In this document: positions 16,775 through 25,459 of the stretch, one piece after another
Layout of the letters: each line of letters begins with the position of its first letter
How positions within the stretch are numbered: position 1 is the stretch's first letter
Assembly: GCA_964478075.1 (NCBI GenBank)
Contig: CAYZGO010000012.1
Span: forward strand, 1-64,000
DNA: 64,000 bases
Direction of reading: 5' to 3'
DNA from: DAOUEX01 sp034430235
GTDB lineage: Bacteria; Chloroflexota; Anaerolineae; UBA2200
Notes under the pieces: generated by a model
What the model saw: only the letters and a program-made list of their open reading frames with translations
Told to the model about the DNA's origin: nothing
The model's database searches: none
Program-made: the position numbers and the translations under genes

Positions 16775-17012
16775 GTCCGTTCGTGAGGAGTGCGGACTCG
16801 AAGTCCTGAGGACATTGCGGTGGAAAGGAGGCTCCTCCAACTCCAGGAGACTCGAAGAGATCAAGAAGCAGAACAGAGAGATGGCATACTACATATAGTA
16901 GTCTTAGGCGGATCATCATACGACCTATTGTGGTAAGCCCTTCAGCGAGTCGTGATGACTTGGAATCCGCTGCAGCAAAACTCCATGAGGGTTCGATTCC
17001 CTCCCGCCCTAC
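16775..17012 (+). repeat. Element-end repeat with tRNA-Leu 3' fragment, copy B
   Basis: The unit has three parts: a short coding remnant ending ...SRRLEEIKKQNREMAYYI-stop (stop at 16896-16898); two near-palindromes, ACTACATATAGTAGT (16888-16902) and TACGACCTATTGTGGTA (16919-16935); and the tRNA-Leu 3' half (16957-17012). It is clearly homologous to copy D at 47349-47583 and more distantly to copy C. Unlike copies A, C and D, it has no hairpin after the tRNA end. I read it as an att site with integrase arm-type sites. Confidence 0.75.
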
Positions 17013-17194
17013 TCAGACGCGTAGTAGCTTGAGTTCACGCTGAATCGATACCATGTTTCCCGACACAAGGTTCTCTTGATGTGGAAGAGCCTTGCCTCTT
17101 CCGAGAGGGGAACCTGCTGCCAGTGCCAGATCCGGGCCATCTACATCACCCAGCTTTGGGACCGTGATGTAAGCCTCCGATGCAAGGCCCGATC

Positions 17195-17599
17195 CTATGA
17201 CAAGCTGAACCCTGACCAGCAGTGCCCCACGTCCTCTTGCCGCAAGCTTTTGCTAAAGATGTGGAAGAAGCGCACATCCTTGCCTTCCACCACGAGCTTG
17301 GGGTGCAGATTCCAGCCGATCCTGGCCACCGGGAAGAGGACAACGGGCCCGCTTTGCATCAGCACGTCGCTGGCGTCCGAGAAGAGGCGGCGCACAAAGC
17401 GGCTGGATTCGCGGTCCTGCATCCTCAGCAGCAGGCGATCCAGTCCCTCCACCTTCACCTGTCGCGGGGGCGCTTGGCCGCGGCGCAGCAGCCGCAGGAA
17501 GGCGATGATGCTCATCGTCTCTTCGATGTCCTCGATCTTGACGCGCAGTTGGCTGCGCTCGACAAAGTTGTATCCTGGACGCAGGCTCTTCTTCTCCAT
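17195..17599 (-). CDS. Unrecognised 134-residue protein, last gene of the PglZ/methylase operon
   Basis: The start at 17599 follows TAGGAGGACGGAGCGC and lies 14 bases after the stop of the DUF1156 methylase, so it belongs to the same transcript. The product begins MEKKSLRPGYNFVERSQLRV. It contains a charged helical stretch (KIEDIEETMSIIAFLRLLRR) and an arginine-rich middle (RLLLRMQDRESSRFVRRLF). I do not recognise a family. The C-terminal ~25 residues look less constrained, and the gene ends about 180 bases from repeat copy B, so loss of the original 3' end during element insertion is possible. Related operons carry small accessory genes at this position, but I cannot assign one of those families here. 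Confidence 0.65.
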   Translation of the reverse strand: MEKKSLRPGYNFVERSQLRVKIEDIEETMSIIAFLRLLRRGQAPPRQVKVEGLDRLLLRMQDRESSRFVRRLFSDASDVLMQSGPVVLFPVARIGWNLHPKLVVEGKDVRFFHIFSKSLRQEDVGHCWSGFSLS

Positions 17600-17612
17600 G
17601 CGCTCCGTCCTC

Positions 17613-20174
17613 CTAGAGAAGGCGTTCTGTAGCTGGCGCCAGCGAGCTGCGCGCCAGTTCAGCCAGGTTGCGCCAGACGCGGTCGCCGCTCTTGCGGTAC
17701 AGGTGCTCCAGCACCGCCAGCAGTTCTTCCCTTGTCCAGCGCCCCAGGAACCACTGCACCGGCTGTCCGGACTTGTAGGTGGCGTACAGGTGATGCGCGA
17801 CGTCAATCAGCGGCAGCGCCCCGCGGCGTTCCAGCTCCCTTTCGATGAATTCCACCCGCTCGCTCGGCGTGGCCACCTTCATCTGCTTGCGCTTGGTGAG
17901 CAGGTATTGCCGTTTGGTAAAGACGTCCAGGCTGCCACCGCCGGTTACCAGCCGTTTGCGCAGCTCATCGGCGCTGACCGTCTTTTGCCCGGCGATGTAC
18001 AGCAGGTAGAGCTTGGTGACCTCGTCCAGGCTGGCCGGCAGGAGCTTGAGCTCGTAGGACTTGATCAGCGAGTCCACCAGGCCGTCCAGGTCCTCCACGG
18101 CCTGGTCCACGTCCACTCGCTGCCCTTCTTTGAGCACGTTGGGCCAATGTTTGGAGTACAGTTCCAGGCAGCGGCCCATGGCGATGACGAACAGGTCGGC
18201 GTCCGAGATGGCCCGTCGCGAGGTTTTGAGCCGTTCTACCGACTCCTGCGCAGCGAAGTAGATCTCGTCCTTGAGCGCCTCCCAGCCTACCGGCTGTCCA
18301 TCCCCTCCGCGCTTGCGGCAGACGAAGGGGATGTCGTAGGAGATGCCACCCTCCATGATGTGAGTGGATGTCTTCATCTCCGCATGGACGGGATAGACGC
18401 ACGTCACGTAGAAACCTGCTTCGAGAATCGAGTTAAGCACGGCTTTCCAGGCCCAGGTTTGCGCGTGATGGAAAGTAAACACGAACAAGCCGTCATCTTT
18501 GAGCACCCGATTGCATTCGCGAAAGGCACGTGTCAAGCCGCGGAAGAAGAAATCCTCATCTTTGCCCTGGGCCTCGTTTTTCACTATCTCTCTGGCCTTG
18601 GGAACGAACGCTGGTTGGAAGACAGGATACTTGTCCTTAAGAGCCAGCCTAAGCCACACATAGAAGAAATCGGCCAGTTCAGCATACATCACGTTGTCGC
18701 AGTACGGAGGATCCGTGACCACGACGTCCACCGAACCGTCGGCGATGAAGGACAGGTCCTCAGCGGTCTGTGTCTTGAGCAGGGCGTTGCCGTCACTCTG
18801 AAGCAGTGCAAGGTCATCGACAAGCTCTGCGGCCACGACATCTCCCGTCCTTCTTTTCACCTTGCCGTCCCTCTCAAACGGCCTGGCGGCATATTGCTTT
18901 GCACGTCGAACCAAGCCAAAACGTCTTGCAAAGCTACCCTTGCCAAACTTCGTTCCCCACACATTGTTCTCCGCCGGGCAGGGGTTGGGCCAGAAAGCGT
19001 GGCGCGAGAACATCTCCTCAAGCTTCCGCCCGGTCAGATGGTATCTGGCGAGCATGTTGTTGCCGTCTAGGCAGTTGGAGAAGGCGACCAGCATGAGCTC
19101 CCGCAGGTTCTCGTCAGCGATCCACAAGATTTCCTCTAACAGCATCCCCAGGCACAAAAGCTGCCGTTCGTTGAACATCTGGTGCCAGTACTGGTAGCCG
19201 TGGTTGACTGGCCGCGGGTCGCTGCGGCCCTCGACCGGTATCTTCTGCCGGGGGTAAGGCAGTTCATGCTTCCGCCGTTCGAATTCGGCCTTCGCCTCGG
19301 CGAACAAGGCCAGGTCTTCCGCAGTGACCGGCTTGTAGCCCCGGCGGTCGTAGCCCTCGCGCTCGCAGGTGGGGCAGTAGTACTCGAGGGCGAACATCTC
19401 CGCCTCAGGCGGGCCCTCCTTGCGCCGCACGGCGTCCAGCACCCGCTCCCGCTGCCCGCAGGCCGGGCAGGTGTAGTAGCCCCGCTTGCTGTAGCCCTTG
19501 GCCGGCACGAAGGCGTGGCCGCATTCGTCGCATTCGGTCTCATCCTCCAGACTGGTGACCTGGAAGATGCGGTAGCACTGCGGACAAAAGACGGTGTGCT
19601 GCTCCCCCTTGGATGCCAGCCGAAAGGAAGGAAACAGCCGCACCTCCTGACCGCAGCCCACGCAGGTCACCTTCTTGACCCAGAAGACGTACATCACGTC
19701 GGCCTCGTGGCCCAGGGGGCAGGTGGTGCGGTAGTAGTGCAGGATCTTGGGGGATACCGTCTTCTGCAGTTGCTTGAAGGCCTCGTCCAGGGCGTCCAGG
19801 TCCACCGGCTCAATCTCTTTCTTGGTCACGAACCAGGCCACCGGGTTGAGGTCCACGCCGATCACCTTGCAGCCCAGCCGCAGCGCCTCCACGATGGTCG
19901 TGCCCCCGCCCATGAAGGGGTCCAGGATGATGGGCGGCACACGCTTGCCATCGCGCTCCACCGTTAGTTGGTTGCGCGTGTAAAAGCGCCGCCACAGCTC
20001 CATGGGATGGATGTCATCCTCAGCGAATGCCGCCAGGATCAACATGCGGAACACGCTGCCCAGGCGCCGCGCCCACCACTTGTGCATCTGGTAGATGGGC
20101 TTTTTGGCGTTGCCTTCCTTCTGCGCGATCTTGTTCAGGCCCTCGATAGGGAAGTCGTGTTCGATGTAGGCCAT
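17613..20174 (-). CDS. DUF1156-type adenine-specific DNA methylase (PglXI-like)
   Basis: The 853-residue DNA methyltransferase opens with the DUF1156 block (FPIEGLNKIAQKEGNAKKPI then MHKWWARRLGSVFR). The SAM-binding motif DPFMGGGTTIVEA is near residue 90 and the catalytic DPPY is in VVTDPPYCDNVMYAE near 500. Between them lie several CxxC zinc ribbons (CVGCG, CPQC, CDECG, CPACG, CPTC). Enzymes of this group (COG1743) mark host DNA in type 3 BREX and in other methylase/ATPase defence operons. DPPY indicates N6-adenine chemistry. A 24-base gap separates it from the PIN gene upstream. No nearby restriction nuclease is recognisable, consistent with a BREX-like rather than classical restriction-modification system. 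Confidence 0.92.
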   Translation of the reverse strand: MAYIEHDFPIEGLNKIAQKEGNAKKPIYQMHKWWARRLGSVFRMLILAAFAEDDIHPMELWRRFYTRNQLTVERDGKRVPPIILDPFMGGGTTIVEALRLGCKVIGVDLNPVAWFVTKKEIEPVDLDALDEAFKQLQKTVSPKILHYYRTTCPLGHEADVMYVFWVKKVTCVGCGQEVRLFPSFRLASKGEQHTVFCPQCYRIFQVTSLEDETECDECGHAFVPAKGYSKRGYYTCPACGQRERVLDAVRRKEGPPEAEMFALEYYCPTCEREGYDRRGYKPVTAEDLALFAEAKAEFERRKHELPYPRQKIPVEGRSDPRPVNHGYQYWHQMFNERQLLCLGMLLEEILWIADENLRELMLVAFSNCLDGNNMLARYHLTGRKLEEMFSRHAFWPNPCPAENNVWGTKFGKGSFARRFGLVRRAKQYAARPFERDGKVKRRTGDVVAAELVDDLALLQSDGNALLKTQTAEDLSFIADGSVDVVVTDPPYCDNVMYAELADFFYVWLRLALKDKYPVFQPAFVPKAREIVKNEAQGKDEDFFFRGLTRAFRECNRVLKDDGLFVFTFHHAQTWAWKAVLNSILEAGFYVTCVYPVHAEMKTSTHIMEGGISYDIPFVCRKRGGDGQPVGWEALKDEIYFAAQESVERLKTSRRAISDADLFVIAMGRCLELYSKHWPNVLKEGQRVDVDQAVEDLDGLVDSLIKSYELKLLPASLDEVTKLYLLYIAGQKTVSADELRKRLVTGGGSLDVFTKRQYLLTKRKQMKVATPSERVEFIERELERRGALPLIDVAHHLYATYKSGQPVQWFLGRWTREELLAVLEHLYRKSGDRVWRNLAELARSSLAPATERLL

Positions 20175-20198
20175 CAGTCTGGCTCCTTCGGACTGCGT

Positions 20199-20873
20199 TC
20201 AAATTCGGGGCTTTGGATTGAATGTCTGCGCCTTCACTGCATCAGGCAGGGCATAATCCTCTGAGATACCAAGGTCTCTCTGTAGTCCTTCCCGGAACGT
20301 CCTGTCCGGCCTCATAGCAGTGATCAATTTTCGAAGGTATTCATCCTGGGTGAGAAAGTAATCGCATTCCAGTGCAATAGCAGCGGCCAGATGCAAGCAG
20401 TCCAGTACCGTCTCCATCCACCTGGCGTAGATGCGCCTCGCGATGAGAAACCAGTTGGGTATGTCTTCAGGAGGTCGGAATTCAACGAGTTCCTTGAATT
20501 CCCACGTTTCGAGCCAATGCACTGTCTCTTCCAATACTTCTTCGTGCGCTTCGGGGGTGAGAGGCTGCTTCAAGAATTCAGGGTCCATTCGGCGACTCTT
20601 ACCAAAAATCAGCCCCAGGGGAGCTCCCTGTTGCAACGCTTGCTTTTGCATGGCCCACTCGTGGTGGCAATGATGCATCTCGAGGTAAGCCAAATCGGTA
20701 GAAAACACTCGTATACTCCTCTCTCTACATTCCTCTAGACAGCGGATGTAGTGTGCTCCCATCTTGAAATAATCCAGGTCAAGTGCATCGTCGCGCCTGG
20801 TAAGGTACGCCTGGGCGTAAATAAAACCCATTGTGTCGAGATAGAGAGACTTGCGTGGTTTAATGGGATTCAT
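20199..20873 (-). CDS. PIN-domain protein (putative ribonuclease)
   Basis: The 224-residue product carries the acidic signature of the PIN nuclease fold. The first Asp is in SLYLDTMGFIYA (near residue 12). A central Glu is in LAYLEMHHCHHEW, and the C-terminal pair is in DCLHLAAAIALECDYFLTQDEYL. The ATG at 20873 overlaps the end of the upstream ATPase gene by 14 bases, showing coupling. PIN proteins are usually RNases, often toxins. No antitoxin-like partner is adjacent, so this one is more likely an effector or accessory of the defence operon. The assignment rests on motif spacing and the function is inferred. Confidence 0.75.
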   Translation of the reverse strand: MNPIKPRKSLYLDTMGFIYAQAYLTRRDDALDLDYFKMGAHYIRCLEECRERSIRVFSTDLAYLEMHHCHHEWAMQKQALQQGAPLGLIFGKSRRMDPEFLKQPLTPEAHEEVLEETVHWLETWEFKELVEFRPPEDIPNWFLIARRIYARWMETVLDCLHLAAAIALECDYFLTQDEYLRKLITAMRPDRTFREGLQRDLGISEDYALPDAVKAQTFNPKPRI

Positions 20874-22260
20874 CGCTCGAGTCGCTCGCTTCCTCAAATG
20901 GCAGGCGATGCCTTTCGAGAAACTTGGTTACAAAGGCTTCCGGAATCTCTTCTTTATCCAGATCAGCCTCGCTTGCCTCTTCCACAAGATCATAGCACAT
21001 AGTCAGCAATACCCGTGGTGTGTGCCGTAGAGGCGGCGGGATCAATTCAAGGAAATTGGGTGGGAAGGGGCTCAGACTGTCAGGCGGCTGTTCTTTCAAG
21101 CGCGCCAAGGTGAGATACCGTGACACCAGGTAACGTGCCACGTCCAAATCGTACGTCCGGGGCAAGTGGACTTCTACAAGGAAACGCTGGGCCAGAGCCT
21201 GATTCAATGCACGCTCACCTCGGATCAAATCCCATGCCTCATCGTGAGAGGCGATGACCCAGGCGAACGGCAGATCCTCTTCCTGCCAGCCTCTGTCCAC
21301 CAGCATCCGTACCGTGTCCAGATACCGCTTCGTCTCACGTTGCGTCATGATCTCCATAAGTGGAACCTTCTCAAATTCGTCCAGCAGAAGCACGAAGTAC
21401 TCAGTGCGTGTCGCAATCAATAGTCTCAGGATGGCTTGCAGAAACTCCGGCTCGCCCCGCGGGGGAAATGGACTCTTCCTGGTAGCCGGGACGGTCAGTC
21501 TCTCCCACGAGGAGAGCGCCGGAGCGCCAGCGAAGAAACAGAGATTGGCTAGCTCTCTGGCGACGGCGATGTTGTCGGTAATGGGACGGCCTCCATCCGG
21601 TTGGCGACCATACAGTGAAGGTAGAAACTTATCACGTAGTCTCTCCCGGCTGAGTACGCCCGACTTGTCGAAAGCGCTCAAAAACTCACGGTGATCCACC
21701 AAGGTTTCTTCGCTCAATCGAATACCAAAAGTCACGTCAAAGACCGTCCCATCTAGTGGGATCTGTCTTCCACGCTTGGGCTTGACCTTCCCCACAGCAA
21801 ACTGCTTGAAAAAGGCTAATCCCTCGGACTGAATTTGCGCGCGGATCTCAGGCAGCAACAGCGCCCACACTGCCTTGGCGATTTCCTGATCACCAATTTG
21901 GGTCAGAATGCCCCGCACGAGGTCATAGGGCTCAAGCCCTGGTGTCTCAATGCTGACCACTCGGATGTTTACTTGATCCGATCTGGCCTCTAGCAGGCCC
22001 TTTATCCAACGCAGATGATAGGTCTTGCCAGTGCCATAGTCGCCCAACAGAACCATTCCCCGCGATTGGCGCGACCGAATGAACGCCTTGAAGAACTTTG
22101 TGATCTGCTCATAGACTTCGGGGTATGGCTGTATCCCCGGGCTGGTGGGCGGGCCCCCGCTGGCTGGAAAAGGGTTGCGAAGTAGACCAAGATGAATGTA
22201 AGCGTTGGTCTTTGCAACTTCTGCCCAGACCTCCTCTACTGTCCGTTTATCCACTGGCAT
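20860..22260 (-). CDS. P-loop ATPase, BrxD/DUF2791-like
   Basis: This is a 466-residue AAA-type ATPase starting at 22260 behind AGGAGG. Walker A is LLGDYGTGKTYHLRW near residue 82, Walker B is FVLLLDEFEKVPL near 300, and ERALNQALAQRF lies in an arginine-finger-like region. It resembles the second ATPase of some BREX loci (BrxD) and ORC/DUF2791-like ATPases more than a transporter or helicase. The gene overlaps the next by 14 bases at each end. In the operon it would cooperate with the large DUF499 ATPase at 26395. The exact family is uncertain, but the ATPase call is firm. Confidence 0.82.
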   Translation of the reverse strand: MPVDKRTVEEVWAEVAKTNAYIHLGLLRNPFPASGGPPTSPGIQPYPEVYEQITKFFKAFIRSRQSRGMVLLGDYGTGKTYHLRWIKGLLEARSDQVNIRVVSIETPGLEPYDLVRGILTQIGDQEIAKAVWALLLPEIRAQIQSEGLAFFKQFAVGKVKPKRGRQIPLDGTVFDVTFGIRLSEETLVDHREFLSAFDKSGVLSRERLRDKFLPSLYGRQPDGGRPITDNIAVARELANLCFFAGAPALSSWERLTVPATRKSPFPPRGEPEFLQAILRLLIATRTEYFVLLLDEFEKVPLMEIMTQRETKRYLDTVRMLVDRGWQEEDLPFAWVIASHDEAWDLIRGERALNQALAQRFLVEVHLPRTYDLDVARYLVSRYLTLARLKEQPPDSLSPFPPNFLELIPPPLRHTPRVLLTMCYDLVEEASEADLDKEEIPEAFVTKFLERHRLPFEEASDSSDESH

Positions 22261-23293
22261 GATATGTACCTCCTGATTCCCATATAGCACGCGATGCAAA
22301 TAGCCGAGAGTACAATTTGCCTCCCACATCAAGAAACACCCGCTGTTGCTTTCTCCACACCGCACGCGAAGACCCTCTCCTGGCTCGGCCTGACTCAAGC
22401 ACGCTATACGATGGCGATTCGACAAAGGCCCATTCTTGGTGGAGGGTGAGCCATTCTCTTAACAACGCTTTCGCTTTGCGCACAGGCAGCCGTTCGGCCG
22501 GACAGAGGCGATAGAGCAGCAGCGGAATGGAAATGGATACTGTATTGCCGTAGATGGGGCGATCAACGGGCAGATGGCAGAGCAACAGCCTGCCAAACGC
22601 CTCCGGTGTGATCTGCTGGGCCGCCTCGGCATCCACAGGGAAAATGATGTTCGCTATTTCAGCAGATACTTCTGCCTGAGGTCTTATGAAGATTTCGTCG
22701 ATTAAGTCGACCTTCAGGCACCACAGACGGATACCCCACATGATCCCCACTGTCTGCTCTCTGGACAATCGTAGGCTGCCGTTCCAACCTCTGCACTCTA
22801 GCCCATAGACGCTTTCCCCGGCGATCGGATAGAAACCCACGGGGGCACCATGTTTCAGAAGGTCGAGAGAGGGGTCTCCAGTGAAGAGAACGAAGAAGTT
22901 CCGGCGCACAAGATCGCAGGATTGGATGGCCGTCCGAAATCCTTGCAGCGTCTCCGTTTCGACTGGGACATCGTCGCCGTTATGAGAGGCAGCTATTTCG
23001 CTGCCGGCCTGGCTGAGGGTGTATAAGTTCCCTCGTTTATGCACCAGGCCGAGGATCTTTAGCGCGTTGAGATGATGGTAGCGTGTGGAACGCCCCATTG
23101 GTTTGCCCGCGTCTGTTACCAGTATGAGCCTGAGTTCAGCAGACAGCTTCTCAACAATGGCCGAGTAGTTCGCTCCTCCAATCCGGCCCAGGTAGGCCAG
23201 CAGATTGCGAAGCACCCTAAAAGAGACACGACGAGGGGGTATTTTCCCGTCCAGTTCAAACGGACAGCTATGGCTTGCGGAAGATGATGACAC
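22247..23293 (-). CDS. Unrecognised 348-residue protein with winged-helix-like segment
   Basis: Translation probably starts at GTG 23293, because GGAGG lies 9 bases upstream; the start overlaps the methyltransferase gene by 26 bases. The N-terminal third includes STRYHHLNALKILGLVHKRGNLYTLSQAGSEIA, which reads like a winged helix with a wing and a YTLS-type strand. The rest is rich in aromatic residues and contains no enzyme motif I know. Its position, overlapping both a methyltransferase and an ATPase gene, suggests an essential structural or DNA-binding component of the operon. No function is assigned. Confidence 0.7.
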   Translation of the reverse strand: MSSSSASHSCPFELDGKIPPRRVSFRVLRNLLAYLGRIGGANYSAIVEKLSAELRLILVTDAGKPMGRSTRYHHLNALKILGLVHKRGNLYTLSQAGSEIAASHNGDDVPVETETLQGFRTAIQSCDLVRRNFFVLFTGDPSLDLLKHGAPVGFYPIAGESVYGLECRGWNGSLRLSREQTVGIMWGIRLWCLKVDLIDEIFIRPQAEVSAEIANIIFPVDAEAAQQITPEAFGRLLLCHLPVDRPIYGNTVSISIPLLLYRLCPAERLPVRKAKALLREWLTLHQEWAFVESPSYSVLESGRARRGSSRAVWRKQQRVFLDVGGKLYSRLFASRAIWESGGTYHASG

Positions 23294-24512
23294 TCTCCCT
23301 TGCCTCCTCGCGCCCATAGACTGCCATCTGCTGGGCGCTATTGCCGCGATAACGTGCTACGATTATCTTCTCTGGCTCCAATCCTAGCTTCCGCCCTATC
23401 TCCGCTACAATGAGATCAACCGGTATCATCACCCCGGAGAATCTCGTGTTGCCCAACACAAAAGCGCCCATTCCGCCTGACTCAAGGTTCTCCCTGGTTG
23501 ACATGAGGACGTGATACATGTCCTCAAAATAACCTCGAATGGTCCTAAGGATGCGTGTATTGTTGACTCCTCTGGCTTCAATGTCTTTCAGCACTTTGTC
23601 TAACAGCACGGGGGGCTGGTAGTCATTTGGCTTAGTCTGCTTCGGCGCTCTGGCCTCTACATGTGAACGCAAAGTCTGATATCTAAGTCTCCTAAGCTCC
23701 TTATCAGTATTGACCGCTACCAGAGCAAGTTCGAGAGCAAAAACTCGCGTATAGTCATGCCGGTTCAAATACGGGGGCGACGTGATCACTGCATTGACGG
23801 GCTGCGGCAATCGCTCGAACCTGGCATCCCCAATCCACACGTCAACTCGACAGGGCAACGGCGTGACCGAGCCCATTGAGGTCCTGACGTGATCTAGCAT
23901 CATGCTGGCCCTTTGCACGAACAGGGACTTGACATCTCTTTCTGAGACACATTTGTCAAAGTCCAGGCGTAACCAACCCCCAGACTTCACAGTATAGCTC
24001 AGATCCTCAAGAATACTGATCAGCGCCACAGTGAAGAATAACCTGGCTGGTTCATCAAGAGCCTCGATCTGTTCAAGGAGCGATGAAATGCGGAGACGGA
24101 TGCGCGACGATAAAGCTTTGCGGACGATAGCGATGTCAGCAAACCTGTCCTGGGTGCGCTTCCGGATTCGATAAGTGAATGAGTCCAGAATATCGCTAAG
24201 TGTATCTGGGTGATAATCATAGATTTTGGCACGCGATATCAGGACAGAGATGGGCAACAAATCAGTGCCATATGCAGAAATACCAAGTTGCTTGCAGGCC
24301 AGCACCGTCGTACCCGCACCAACGAACGGGTCCCAGACGGTTTGACCCGGACCGATTCCCATTTCAGCAAGGAGTTCCTGGACGAGTTGCTTATCAAAGC
24401 TGTGAGGGTAAATGAACCAATTGTAAATCGGCCTGGTTCGCGTGAAACGTGGCGTGACCAGTTTCCGCCAATCTGGTCGTTCTTCAAAGCGGATATTCTG
24501 GTTGCCAGTCAT
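23268..24512 (-). CDS. Second DNA methyltransferase (TSPPY type)
   Basis: A 414-residue SAM-dependent DNA methyltransferase. The SAM motif VWDPFVGAGTTVLACKQLG is near residue 70 and the catalytic TSPPY is in AVITSPPYLNRHDYTRVF near 245. The C-terminal block FVLGNTRFSGVMIPVDLIVAEI also fits this group. SPPY is typical of N4-cytosine enzymes, though N6-adenine activity cannot be excluded. The start at 24512 follows GGGAGG. It lies in the same operon as a DPPY-type DUF1156 methylase, so the island encodes two modification enzymes of different motif class, which is unusual for BREX-like loci. Confidence 0.88.
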   Translation of the reverse strand: MTGNQNIRFEERPDWRKLVTPRFTRTRPIYNWFIYPHSFDKQLVQELLAEMGIGPGQTVWDPFVGAGTTVLACKQLGISAYGTDLLPISVLISRAKIYDYHPDTLSDILDSFTYRIRKRTQDRFADIAIVRKALSSRIRLRISSLLEQIEALDEPARLFFTVALISILEDLSYTVKSGGWLRLDFDKCVSERDVKSLFVQRASMMLDHVRTSMGSVTPLPCRVDVWIGDARFERLPQPVNAVITSPPYLNRHDYTRVFALELALVAVNTDKELRRLRYQTLRSHVEARAPKQTKPNDYQPPVLLDKVLKDIEARGVNNTRILRTIRGYFEDMYHVLMSTRENLESGGMGAFVLGNTRFSGVMIPVDLIVAEIGRKLGLEPEKIIVARYRGNSAQQMAVYGREEARESVIIFRKP

Positions 24513-24725
24513 GGTCGAGATACCTCCCGTAGTCACCACACACAAAGGCGATACCCTGTTATACTACGCCTAGCAGCGGGTGTCGCATAGGCCTTCACCA
24601 GGGTCGTCTCCACCGATGATAGCGGCCCCATAGGTAGCATGCTTCGCCGTCGAAGACTGCCTATCTGTTGACACTCTGACGACGATTTATGCTCGCTTCA
24701 TGCTCGTTATGCGCGCCTTTATGCG

Positions 24726-24915
24726 CTATACCGGCAACTCGTAGCGGGTACCTTTGCCGGTGCCCACCCGTTGGAGTTGGCCGGTGTCCACTAGCTTGCC
24801 CTGGCGGCCTGGTAACCCGATGGCGACTTTCAATGCCCAGAAGTTCCCGACATTCGAAGTTGGTGATTAAGCCATGCTCCCACACGTAGGCCAGGACCTT
24901 CTCCTCATCGCTCAT
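24726..24915 (-). pseudogene. Frameshifted winged-helix remnant
   Basis: From about 24915 the frame reads SDEEKVLAYVWEHGLITNFECREL then LGIESRHRVTR. A one-base shift then continues as GKLVDTGQLQRVGTGKGTRYELPV-stop at 24726. Together this is a typical small winged helix, as found at the C-terminus of AlbA/Schlafen-type ATP-binding proteins. It is broken by a frameshift and has no upstream catalytic part. It interrupts an otherwise contiguous operon. Confidence 0.6.
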
Positions 24916-25000
24916 CGCCAGGGGCAGAGGTGGCTGCTCCTGAGCGGGCACTTCCCGCTCAGGGTGTAGTAGGCCCAGCGGGGGGTGCCGTGCATCTCCA

Positions 25001-25459
25001 TCAGGCGGGTTTCCATAGCACTTTGCCTTCCCGCTCAACACTGCGCAAGAACGAGGAGCCGTGCTGCTTTAGCGTCTGGTAATGGTGCACATCGGTCAGA
25101 TAGAGGGAGAATACGTAGGCGAAATCGGCCTCCCACATCACCTGGTAAGCCGCCTGGCGTACCTTCTCACAGGTCGCTGCGGATGCCCGGCCCAAGACCA
25201 CGAACAGGTCTACGTCGGAGCCTGGTCGGGCCTCACCTCTGGCGTGCGAGCCGTAGAGCATGAAGAGCAACAGGTCAGAGCCCAACAGCCGTCGAAGCTG
25301 CTCAGTCAGCACCTCAAGCAACCGTGCGAGTTGCCCATCCTCCGCTTGCGCGGCCTCAACCAGCGTCGCGTACTCAGCCGTCCCCGCCTCTTTCAGTTTC
25401 TCCTCCGCATCCGAGGGCTCGGCGTAAAGCGGGTTCTGCTCTTTCTGCTCAGCCACCAC
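25001..25459 (-). CDS. MNT-type nucleotidyltransferase domain protein
   Basis: The 152-residue product has the minimal nucleotidyltransferase signature LYGSHARGEARPGSDVDLFV (about residues 70-89), giving the GS motif and the DxD metal pair. A charged N-terminal helix precedes it. Proteins of this kind occur as antitoxins (MntA-HepT, which AMPylates a HEPN toxin) and inside defence operons. There is no HEPN partner next to it. The gene overlaps the 3' end of the pglZ-like gene by 11 bases, so it is translationally coupled to the defence operon. An AMPylating or regulatory role within that system is inferred. Confidence 0.82.
   Translation of the reverse strand: MVAEQKEQNPLYAEPSDAEEKLKEAGTAEYATLVEAAQAEDGQLARLLEVLTEQLRRLLGSDLLLFMLYGSHARGEARPGSDVDLFVVLGRASAATCEKVRQAAYQVMWEADFAYVFSLYLTDVHHYQTLKQHGSSFLRSVEREGKVLWKPA

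Noticed and set aside
17076..19070. Very long plus-strand frame opposite the DUF1156 methylase
   Set aside because: The minus strand has unmistakable methylase and zinc-ribbon motifs; the plus frame is a shadow of GC-rich coding.
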